Origin: Micrococcales bacterium
GTDB taxonomy: Bacteria; Actinomycetota; Actinomycetes; S36-B12; UBA10799
Direction: 5' to 3'
Length of the DNA: 64,000 nucleotides
NCBI GenBank assembly: GCA_016719135.1
Contig: JADKAV010000002.1
Coordinates: 186,001 to 250,000 of the forward strand
Of the stretch, positions 58,416 through 64,000 are shown piece by piece. Within the stretch, counting starts at the first letter, position 1. Each line of letters starts with the position of its first letter. The notes under the pieces were generated by a model. That model was not told where the DNA came from. It made no database searches and saw nothing but the letters and a program-made list of their open reading frames with translations. The translations under genes were made by a program, and so were the position numbers.

Positions 58416-58685
58416 GTGATTCAAACTGTGACGTGGGCCCTGAACCTCATCTTCCTCGCTCTTGCGCTCTTCGCCCTGGTCGACGTCATCCGGCGCCCCC
58501 AAGCGGCGTTCCCGGCCGTCGAGCGCCAGTCGAAAGTGGCGTGGGGACTGTTCACCGGGATCGCAGCCGCGATCATCTTCTTGTTCGGCGCCATCAACTT
58601 CCTCGGCATCGTCGGGGTCGTGGTGACCATGTTCTATCTCGTGGATGTCCGTCCCAAGGTGCGCGAGATCACCGGGAGTCGATGA
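58416..58685 (+). CDS. DUF2516 membrane protein
   Basis: An 89-residue protein with two membrane helices: TVTWALNLIFLALALFALVDV and WGLFTGIAAAIIFLFGAI. The pattern RRPQAAFPAVERQSKVAW between them and FYLVDVRPKVREI at the end are the DUF2516 hallmarks. GTG start. In M. tuberculosis the homologue (Rv0476) sits beside hbhA and its XRE regulator, as here. Function unknown. The following methyltransferase overlaps its stop (ATGA). Confidence 0.93.
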   Translation: MIQTVTWALNLIFLALALFALVDVIRRPQAAFPAVERQSKVAWGLFTGIAAAIIFLFGAINFLGIVGVVVTMFYLVDVRPKVREITGSR

Positions 58686-59443
58686 ACCGGCCGGTCGGCC
58701 GGGTCACCCGCGGCACTACCGGCAGCAACCGCCTTCGCCGGTTCGACCGCTGGATCACCTACCTCGCCGAACGTGAGATCCGCTCGGATGCATCGCCGCT
58801 GAGCGTAGACCTCGGATTCGGATCCGCACCTACCACCACCGCCCAGTGGCAGCGCAGCCTGCGGCGGGTCAATCCTGCGTCGCAGGTCGTGGGGATCGAG
58901 ATCGACCGGGACCGGGTGGCTGCTGCAGCCGGAATCATCACCGCCGTCCACGGGGGCTTCGAGATACCTACAGACCGCCGCCCACTGCTGATCAGGGCCG
59001 CCAACGTCCTGCGCCAGTATCCGCTCGACGAGGTCACCTCCGCGTGGCACCTCATGTCCTCGCGGCTGGCGCCGGGGGGCTGGCTCATCGACGGCACCTG
59101 CGACGAACAAGGCCGGCTCGCCGCGATGCTGAGCATCGACGCGACCGGTCAGCCGGTCTGGTTCACGGTCTCCGTTCGACTGGCGGACCTGCATACGCCC
59201 AGCCAGGTCGCTGCGAGGCTGCCCAAAGCACTCATCCACGACAACATTGCAGGCTCGGGCATCCACGAACTGCTCGAGGCGATGGACCGGAACTGGGCAG
59301 CCGCCCCGAGATGGGGCGCTCGGCAGCGCTGGATCCACATGGCGCGCACCGTGCGCGAGCAGGGGTGGGCCGTTCGCGATTCCCAGAACCGCTGGCGCCT
59401 CGGGGAGCTGACTGTGGCGTGGGAGCAGGTGGCCCCGGACTGA
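58682..59443 (+). CDS. Class I SAM-dependent methyltransferase, substrate unknown
   Basis: A 253-residue Rossmann-fold methyltransferase-like protein. After a basic N-terminus it has SVDLGFGSAPTTTAQWQ (a motif I variant: DLGFGSAP, with GxGxxP-like loop), VVGIEIDRDRVAAAAG (motif II acidic Glu-Ile-Asp) and WHLMSSRLAPGGWLIDGTCD (a post-IV strand). The ligand cannot be stated. Coupled to DUF2516 and stopping just before a terminator. Confidence 0.75.
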   Translation: MNRPVGRVTRGTTGSNRLRRFDRWITYLAEREIRSDASPLSVDLGFGSAPTTTAQWQRSLRRVNPASQVVGIEIDRDRVAAAAGIITAVHGGFEIPTDRRPLLIRAANVLRQYPLDEVTSAWHLMSSRLAPGGWLIDGTCDEQGRLAAMLSIDATGQPVWFTVSVRLADLHTPSQVAARLPKALIHDNIAGSGIHELLEAMDRNWAAAPRWGARQRWIHMARTVREQGWAVRDSQNRWRLGELTVAWEQVAPD

Positions 59444-59449
59444 ACACGA

Positions 59450-59482
59450 CGAAGGGCCCCCGCGTGGCGGAAGGGCCCTTCG
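59450..59482. terminator. Bidirectional hairpin between methyltransferase and HBHA-like genes
   Basis: CGAAGGGCCC/GGGCCCTTCG 10-bp perfect stem, followed by TTGTTCG on the plus strand. It lies between convergent stop codons, so it can serve both. Confidence 0.8.
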
Positions 59483-59497
59483 TTGTTCGTCGGCTAG

Positions 59498-59992
59498 TTA
59501 CCGGCCGATGGTCTCACGGACCTTGTCGACAGCGGACTCGGCGCGCTTGCGCAGGTCCGCGGCGGTGTCCTCGGCGCGCTTGCGCAGGTCCGCAGTGGTG
59601 TCCTCGACACGCTTGCGCAGGTCGGAGGTGGAGTCCTCCGCGCGGTCGCGCAGGTCGACGACGATCTCCTCGGCGCGGTCCTGCACCTCGTCGAGCTTCG
59701 GCAGTTCGAACTTCGGCAGCTCGATCTTCGACAGGTCGATCTTGGGCAGGTCGAAGGGCAGCTCGAACTTCGGCAGCTCGAACGGCAGCATGGCGATGAG
59801 ACCGTTCTTGGCCTCGGTCACCTTCTTCTCAACCGGCTGGGCGGCCGCGGTGGGCTTTGCGCTGGTGGTGACCTTCTTGGCGGTGGTCTTGGCCGGAGCC
59901 TTCTTCGCCGGGGCCTTCTTGGCGGCGGTCTTGGCCGGGGCCTTCTTCGCCGGGGCCTTCTTGGCGGTGGTGGTCTTGGCAGTGGTAGCCAT
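59498..59992 (-). CDS. HBHA-like Lys/Ala-rich, coiled-coil protein with ELPKF repeats
   Basis: A 164-residue protein in three sections. Residues 1-45 are Lys/Ala/Pro repeats (KKAPAKKAPAKTAAKKAPAK), the composition of HBHA tails and H1-like histones. Residues 70-105 are short ELPKFELPF-type repeats rich in Leu/Pro. Residues 105-160 are a coiled-coil built on an 11-residue repeat (RAEDTTADLRK, RAEDTAADLRK). In mycobacterial HBHA the Lys/Ala repeats sit at the C-terminus, so the order here is reversed. No signal peptide. DNA, heparin or lipid interactions are possible but not shown. It lies immediately downstream of the XRE regulator. Confidence 0.7.
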   Translation of the reverse strand: MATTAKTTTAKKAPAKKAPAKTAAKKAPAKKAPAKTTAKKVTTSAKPTAAAQPVEKKVTEAKNGLIAMLPFELPKFELPFDLPKIDLSKIELPKFELPKLDEVQDRAEEIVVDLRDRAEDSTSDLRKRVEDTTADLRKRAEDTAADLRKRAESAVDKVRETIGR

Positions 59993-60433
59993 TTACTTGT
60001 CCTTTCGTGGGTTTGCGGAACGCCGGGTCTCGACGCTGGAATCCGTCCCGGCCTGCCCCTCCAAGGCCGGCCCCGAATCCTCTCCGCGGTGGTTGGCGTT
60101 CTCGGATTGGAACGCCGCGTAGATCTCCAGCAGCGACTGCCGCTGACGCTCGGTCAACGTCACGTCACTTGCCAAAGCCGCCGTCACCGACGGGTCCCCG
60201 AGCCGCGGCTCAAGGATTCCCGCACGGACGTACAGGGACTCGGCGGAGATCTTCAGTGCCTTCGCAATCTGCGCCAGGATTTCCGCGCTGGGTTTGCGAA
60301 GACCCCGCTCGACCTGGCTGAGATACGGGTTGGACACATCCGCGGCCTGCGCGAGCTGCCGCAGCGAAAGCTGTGCAGCAGCGCGCTGTTCGCGGATGTA
60401 TTCACCCACACTCGCTATGTCGATCCGAGCCAT
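59993..60433 (-). CDS. XRE-family transcriptional regulator
   Basis: A 146-residue regulator with an N-terminal HTH_3 domain (about residues 10-65): IREQRAAAQLSLRQLAQAAD, then VSNPYLSQVERGLRKPSAEI, AKALKISAESLYVRAG. The C-terminal half has TLTERQRQSLLEIYAAFQ and a hydrophilic tail. Downstream neighbour is the HBHA-like gene; M. tuberculosis Rv0474-Rv0475 has the same pair. A palindrome 20 bp upstream of ATG is a candidate autoregulatory operator. Confidence 0.88.
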   Translation of the reverse strand: MARIDIASVGEYIREQRAAAQLSLRQLAQAADVSNPYLSQVERGLRKPSAEILAQIAKALKISAESLYVRAGILEPRLGDPSVTAALASDVTLTERQRQSLLEIYAAFQSENANHRGEDSGPALEGQAGTDSSVETRRSANPRKDK

Positions 60434-60453
60434 GTATCCACAGTGACATCGTC

Positions 60454-60471
60454 TGCTTGCAATTGCAAGCA
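60454..60471. promoter_or_regulatory. 18-bp palindrome upstream of the XRE gene
   Basis: TGCTTGCAATTGCAAGCA, a perfect 18-bp inverted repeat, 21 bases upstream of the XRE start. A second palindrome, CACAATTGTG, is at 60508-60517. Good candidate operator for autoregulation. The gap 60434-60639 has no gene. Confidence 0.6.
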
Positions 60472-60639
60472 GCGAGCAAGCGGTTTCGCGGCAATGCGTC
60501 GCAGATCACAATTGTGGTGGTACTCCCGGAATTGCAGGATCGGTGGAGGCCGTGTCTGCCGCTGCACCTGAACTTCGCAGATGGCGCGAGCGCCCCGCAC
60601 TACGGTGGCTAGGTCCCCGCCCTCGCAGCCCGACCGGGG

Positions 60640-61614
60640 TCAGTGCGCCGCGACCCGCAGGCCGTCCAGGGCCGCAGAGGGCCGGATCCATCCCACGGGC
60701 CGGCCGCCGCCCAGGACCGTTTGCCGCCGGTGTTCCACGGTCACCGCAGTCACCATTCCCAGGGCCTCGAGGACCGCCGCGGCCACGACCGACCGGGCCC
60801 GTTGCGCGCCGTCCTCGATCTTCAGGCTGATTCCGAACCGGCGACCATCCACGTCGACGACCATCGCCTGCACGGCCTCGGCGCCGTCCTTGGCCACCAG
60901 TCCCGGCACACCGCGCATCAAGTGGGTGACGTCGCGATCGGTGCCGCCGACGAACTCCGGATACGCCCGCATCGCCGCACCGACCCGTGCCCCGGCCGGC
61001 GTGGACGGCATCACCTGCAACGCCCGGGCCAGGCCTACCAGGGGAAGCCCGTACAGCGGAGCCCCACAGCCGTCGGTGCTGGTCGGCGCGGCCGGCGCCT
61101 TGGCCAGCGTCGTGATGGTGTCGCGCAGGTACCGCTGCAAGGGGTGGTCCGGCTGGAGGTAATCCTGCGGCTCCCACCCGTTGATCACACACGTCCACAA
61201 CATCGCGGCGTGCTTGCCCGAGCAGTTCATCACGACCGGGGCGGGCCGCGAGCCCGCTGCTAGGAATGCGTCGCGAGCAGCGGTGCCGTAGGGCAGATCC
61301 GCCGGGCATTGCAAAGCGCTCTGCGTCAGCCCTGCACGATGCAGCAGCTCGCACACCCCCTCGATGTGGAAGGGCTCCCCCGAGTGGGAGGCCGCCGCCA
61401 ACGCCAGAGTGGACCCATCGGTGTCCAGGCCGAGTTGCACCATCCCGGTGGCCTGCAGTGGTTTGACCGCAGACCGGGGATAGATAACTGACTCCGGGTC
61501 ACCCAGATGGGCCACCACTGCACCGGACTCGTCGACCACAACGACGTGTCCCCGGTGTTGAGACTCGACCATTCCGTCGCGCTCGACCTCGACGAGCACC
61601 GGAGCATCGGTCAC
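60640..61614 (-). CDS. Asparaginase (II/thermolabile type family)
   Basis: A 324-residue cytoplasmic enzyme of the asparaginase II (Rhizobium etli AnsA-like) family. It contains YPRSAVKPLQATGM, ALAAASHSGEPFH, PVVMNCSGKHAAMLW, and TSTDGCGAPLYGLPL, the four conserved Ser/Lys/Cys-rich segments in order. It hydrolyses Asn to Asp and ammonia in the family. The GTG start overlaps the stop of the RsiG-like gene (GTGA), so both are translated together. Family identity is clear; the physiological substrate is not verified. Confidence 0.88.
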   Translation of the reverse strand: MTDAPVLVEVERDGMVESQHRGHVVVVDESGAVVAHLGDPESVIYPRSAVKPLQATGMVQLGLDTDGSTLALAAASHSGEPFHIEGVCELLHRAGLTQSALQCPADLPYGTAARDAFLAAGSRPAPVVMNCSGKHAAMLWTCVINGWEPQDYLQPDHPLQRYLRDTITTLAKAPAAPTSTDGCGAPLYGLPLVGLARALQVMPSTPAGARVGAAMRAYPEFVGGTDRDVTHLMRGVPGLVAKDGAEAVQAMVVDVDGRRFGISLKIEDGAQRARSVVAAAVLEALGMVTAVTVEHRRQTVLGGGRPVGWIRPSAALDGLRVAAH

Positions 61615-62162
61615 GAAGTGCCTTTGAGCGCACTGTCGGGCTGCGCCTCGCCACTGCGGTAGCGCCGTGCGAGTTCCTGGGTCAACTGGCCGTGCACCTC
61701 GTGGACGCGGTGGCGCACTTCCGACACATCACGCTCCACGTCGCGCAGTTCGTCCAGACGCCCGTCGAGCTGCGCATCGCTCATGGTCGAGTACTCATCC
61801 AGACCCGCCCGCGCGATCAGCCGCTCGACTGCGCGACGCCCGGCGCCCGGCGACTCGACGACATCCAGCCCGATCGGGTGCTTGCCGGGTCCCATCTGGG
61901 TCGCCAGGGACGACACCAGAGCGGCGATGTCCAAGCCCCGGCTCTCATCGCGGCCGTCGCGGCGCATGGCGACGGTCGCCTCCAGGATGTCGATGCGGCC
62001 GTGCAGCATACGTCGCAGATAGGACAGCCAGGCTTCCTCGTGGTCCACGAGCAGCCTGCGCTCACGCAGCGTGGCCAGCGGGATGGTCGTCAACTCGTCC
62101 AGGAATTCCTCGGCCAGGATCCGATCCAAGGCCCGCTTCCCCTGTGCTTTGACCAACGACAC
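61611..62162 (-). CDS. RsiG-like anti-sigma factor
   Basis: A 183-residue helical hairpin protein related to RsiG, the anti-sigma factor that holds WhiG when bound to c-di-GMP in Streptomyces. The c-di-GMP motif E-x3-S-x2-R-x3-Q-x3-D appears twice in variant form: Glu43, Ser47, Arg50, His54, Asp58 (HEEAWLSYLRRMLHGRID), and Glu143, Ser147, Arg150, His154, Gly158. The first keeps four of five key residues; the second also loses the Asp. c-di-GMP binding is therefore uncertain. No whiG gene is in view. Coupled to asparaginase by a GTGA overlap. Confidence 0.72.
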   Translation of the reverse strand: MSLVKAQGKRALDRILAEEFLDELTTIPLATLRERRLLVDHEEAWLSYLRRMLHGRIDILEATVAMRRDGRDESRGLDIAALVSSLATQMGPGKHPIGLDVVESPGAGRRAVERLIARAGLDEYSTMSDAQLDGRLDELRDVERDVSEVRHRVHEVHGQLTQELARRYRSGEAQPDSALKGTS

Positions 62163-62293
62163 GTCCTCACTCTACGACTTGGTCCCCTGAGGATGGGTGA
62201 AAGTAGGCCACTCGGATGAAATCCGTGACCGGCCCCGTGGCCAACAGGCATGCGGGGTTCAACCGGGAGCCTGCGACAACCGAAAGTACCGGT

Positions 62294-63217
62294 ATGGATG
62301 TCGCTGCAGAACTCCTGGCGCAGGCCGAGCGAGGGGCTACCGGCGCGTTGGACATCGCCGCGAGCGACAACCGTGCCCAGATCGTTCTGCGGGACGGCAG
62401 GGTGGCCTCGGTGTCCGCCGCCGGACAGACCCGACCGGCCCTCGGGATGCGATTGGTGAGCGGCGGCTGCCTCAGCCTGACCAATTTGGGCGCCGCCCTG
62501 AACACCGCGCGGCAGCACCCTCAGATGCGCCTGGGTGACGTTCTGGTCCGCATGGGCCTGGTGCAGCGCCATGAGGTCGAAGCGGTGGCCTGGGAACAGA
62601 TGTGCGACGACGTGGCGGCCATCCTCGCCTGGCCCGATCCCACCTCGGGCTTCACCGCGCTCAACCCCGACACGGTGCCCCCGCCTGGGCCCAGCGTTTC
62701 GGAATTGCTCGCGGCGGCTGGGGAACGCCGACAGCGCTGGCAGCAGATCGTGCGCGAGATCGGGGGCCCGGACACGGTTGCTCACCTGGCCGATGACGCC
62801 ATGGGGGGCAAGGATGTCGCACTTCGACCCACGGACTGGGCGGTGCTGTGCCGGGTTGATGGCCGTCGCAGCCTGCGTTCGATCGCCGAGCAGACCGGAT
62901 TCACCCTCATGGAGGCCGCGTCGATCCTGCGCGGACTGGTGGCGGCCGGGTTCGCCACCGCGCCCGGCATGCATCTGCCCCCGGCCAGCACCCGGCCCGC
63001 GGTCTGGCCGGATCCCGCGACGACGGGACCCTCGTACCAGCCCGCGGCTCCAGCGCAGACACCCTCCATCCCGCCCACGCAGCCAGCCCCGCCACCACCT
63101 CCCACCGCCCCGGCGCAGTGGCCGGTCGAGGAGTTCGACGATCCAGCAGACCTGCTGCGGGAGTTGTCCCAACTCAGCGGTTCGGAGCACACACCGCGGC
63201 GACGCGGGTCGCGCTGA
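62294..63217 (+). CDS. DUF4388 (PATAN-like) protein
   Basis: A 307-residue protein. The N-terminal part has AQAERGATGALDIAASD and QIVLRDGRVASVSAAG, then LGDVLVRMGLVQRHEV, the DUF4388 layout. A C-terminal part has WAVLCRVDGRRSLRSIAEQT, a HTH-like helical region, followed by a Pro/Ala/Gln-rich tail ending in an acidic and Arg-rich segment. Start ATG at 62294 is preferred over earlier in-frame starts, which add an unrelated 26 residues. Related proteins are found in signalling clusters; function here unknown. Confidence 0.75.
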   Translation: MDVAAELLAQAERGATGALDIAASDNRAQIVLRDGRVASVSAAGQTRPALGMRLVSGGCLSLTNLGAALNTARQHPQMRLGDVLVRMGLVQRHEVEAVAWEQMCDDVAAILAWPDPTSGFTALNPDTVPPPGPSVSELLAAAGERRQRWQQIVREIGGPDTVAHLADDAMGGKDVALRPTDWAVLCRVDGRRSLRSIAEQTGFTLMEAASILRGLVAAGFATAPGMHLPPASTRPAVWPDPATTGPSYQPAAPAQTPSIPPTQPAPPPPPTAPAQWPVEEFDDPADLLRELSQLSGSEHTPRRRGSR

Positions 63218-63241
63218 TCGCGGGCCGATACCCTGCTGGCT

Positions 63242-64000
63242 ATGCCGCCCGGGCCCCTGACCATATCCGCCGACACTGACAACGCTGCGTTGCTCGCCGC
63301 CCTGCGGCAACGACTGAATACCGATCAACCGACCGTCGAGGGGCCGGTAGACCTGTTGCTGACCTCGGGACCACCGCAGCAACCGGCCCACCACATCGCT
63401 TTCACCGGTGAACTGACCGACGAGGTGGATGCGTGGGACCAGGCAGTGCCGCCCCAGACCGTGGCGGGCGCGTTGTGGATCCCCGACGGTTGCGATGCGA
63501 AGGAATCGATCACCGCGTGGCTCGCGTTGCGTCGGCAGACGCCCACCACACCGCTGAGCGATTTGACCGACGCGAACGGCCGGGCCCTGCGCTGGTCGAT
63601 CGTGACGGCGAGCACGGTGTCACTGCCGGTGATTGCAGCGGCTGAGGTCGATGAGGCAGAAGTTCGTGCCTGGCTCGACGAACAACCTCAGGTCCAAGAA
63701 CTCGGTGACGCCGTGCAGCGGGTGGGCGGGGACACGGCCGACTCGGTCCTGAAGTCGGCGCAACGGTTCCGTGAGGCACTAGGCAGCCTTGACGAACTGG
63801 CCGAGCCGTCCGACGTGGCACAAACCGCAACGTTCGACGCAGCCCTGGCCGATCACCTTCGCCACGTACAGCTGTCGGGCCTGCGCAGGTGGCGTTCGGG
63901 GCGAGCCCGCGCGCAGAGCGCCGAAACCCTGTTCTCGGCCACACGGTCGCTGGCCGCAGACCGCCTGCGCTCGCTGATCCTGGCCCGGCAACAGATCGTG
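63242..64000 (+). CDS. Unrecognised protein, incomplete at window end
   Basis: An uninterrupted frame starting ATG CCG CCC GGG runs to the window edge (253 codons). It begins MPPGPLTISADTDNAALLAA, continues with IAFTGELTDEVDAWDQAVPP and ALRWSIVTASTVSLPVIAAA, and becomes helical, with VGGDTADSVLKSAQRFREAL and DHLRHVQLSGLRRWRSGRAR. No membrane segment or known motif is visible. Codon use is like the neighbours. It starts 24 bases after the DUF4388 stop, so the two are probably co-transcribed. I do not recognise its family. Confidence 0.75.
   Translation, partial: MPPGPLTISADTDNAALLAALRQRLNTDQPTVEGPVDLLLTSGPPQQPAHHIAFTGELTDEVDAWDQAVPPQTVAGALWIPDGCDAKESITAWLALRRQTPTTPLSDLTDANGRALRWSIVTASTVSLPVIAAAEVDEAEVRAWLDEQPQVQELGDAVQRVGGDTADSVLKSAQRFREALGSLDELAEPSDVAQTATFDAALADHLRHVQLSGLRRWRSGRARAQSAETLFSATRSLAADRLRSLILARQQIV

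Overview
The window is a GC-rich stretch of an actinobacterial chromosome (Actinomycetota, class Actinomycetes). Supporting signs are the pth-rplY-prs-glmU and ispE-rsmA-tatD-metG-rsmI-pmt gene orders, a galU-glp-rimJ-sepX block, DUF3151, DUF3263 and DUF2516 proteins, glucosyl-3-phosphoglycerate synthase, an IdeR-type iron box, an RsiG-like anti-sigma factor, and frequent GTG starts with 1-4 nt stop/start overlaps. Genus cannot be named from this window. Several single-site frameshifts could be real decay or assembly error.

Layout. 1-9640: minus-strand housekeeping genes (pth, partial; rplY; prs; glmU; ispE; rsmA; tatD; metG; rsmI) with tRNA-Gln, a ~95-bp tandem array and a large nested hairpin. 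9654-17369: protein mannosyltransferase, a ~104-bp tandem array, tRNA-Ala, the divisome pair sepX/glp around a rimJ-like gene, galU, an ABC exporter pair and an FmdB zinc-ribbon gene. 17400-34190: accessory genes (SAF-domain protein, ferritin, M14 peptidase, a 2OG-oxygenase candidate, efeOB iron uptake with an IdeR box, cytidine deaminase, baeRF-like protein, DUF445, DUF4184, POT peptide transporter), tRNA-Arg and tRNA-Thr, two pseudogenes, and a family of 56-bp palindromes in the gaps.

34348-54057 is the most interesting part: a two-sided catabolic island. On the minus strand lie GntR regulator - soluble Cache protein - (IS remnant) - cytochrome P450 - [3Fe-4S] ferredoxin - ferredoxin reductase - glutamine-synthetase-like ligase (frameshifted) - solute-binding protein - three class I glutamine amidotransferases. 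On the plus strand lie an APC permease, a cNMP/CBS/DUF294 protein plus DnaQ-type exonuclease, 3-hydroxyacyl-CoA dehydrogenase, a class III CoA-transferase, glutaryl-CoA dehydrogenase, semialdehyde dehydrogenase and an omega-aminotransferase. The P450/ferredoxin/reductase/GS order matches the pip/mor (piperidine, pyrrolidine, morpholine) clusters of mycobacteria. The plus strand supplies the steps from 5-aminovalerate through glutarate and glutaryl-CoA to acetoacetyl-CoA. Together they read as a nearly complete cyclic-amine (piperidine-type) degradation system, possibly using gamma-glutamylated intermediates.

54279-64000: K+ channel, DUF3263, a HETSH-motif membrane protein, gpgS, a SAM-I riboswitch in front of threonine synthase, a cold-shock protein, DUF2516, a methyltransferase, an XRE regulator with an HBHA-like Lys/Ala-rich protein (with DUF2516 this resembles the M. 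tuberculosis Rv0474-Rv0476 neighbourhood), an asparaginase, an RsiG homologue, a DUF4388 protein and an unrecognised protein cut by the window edge.
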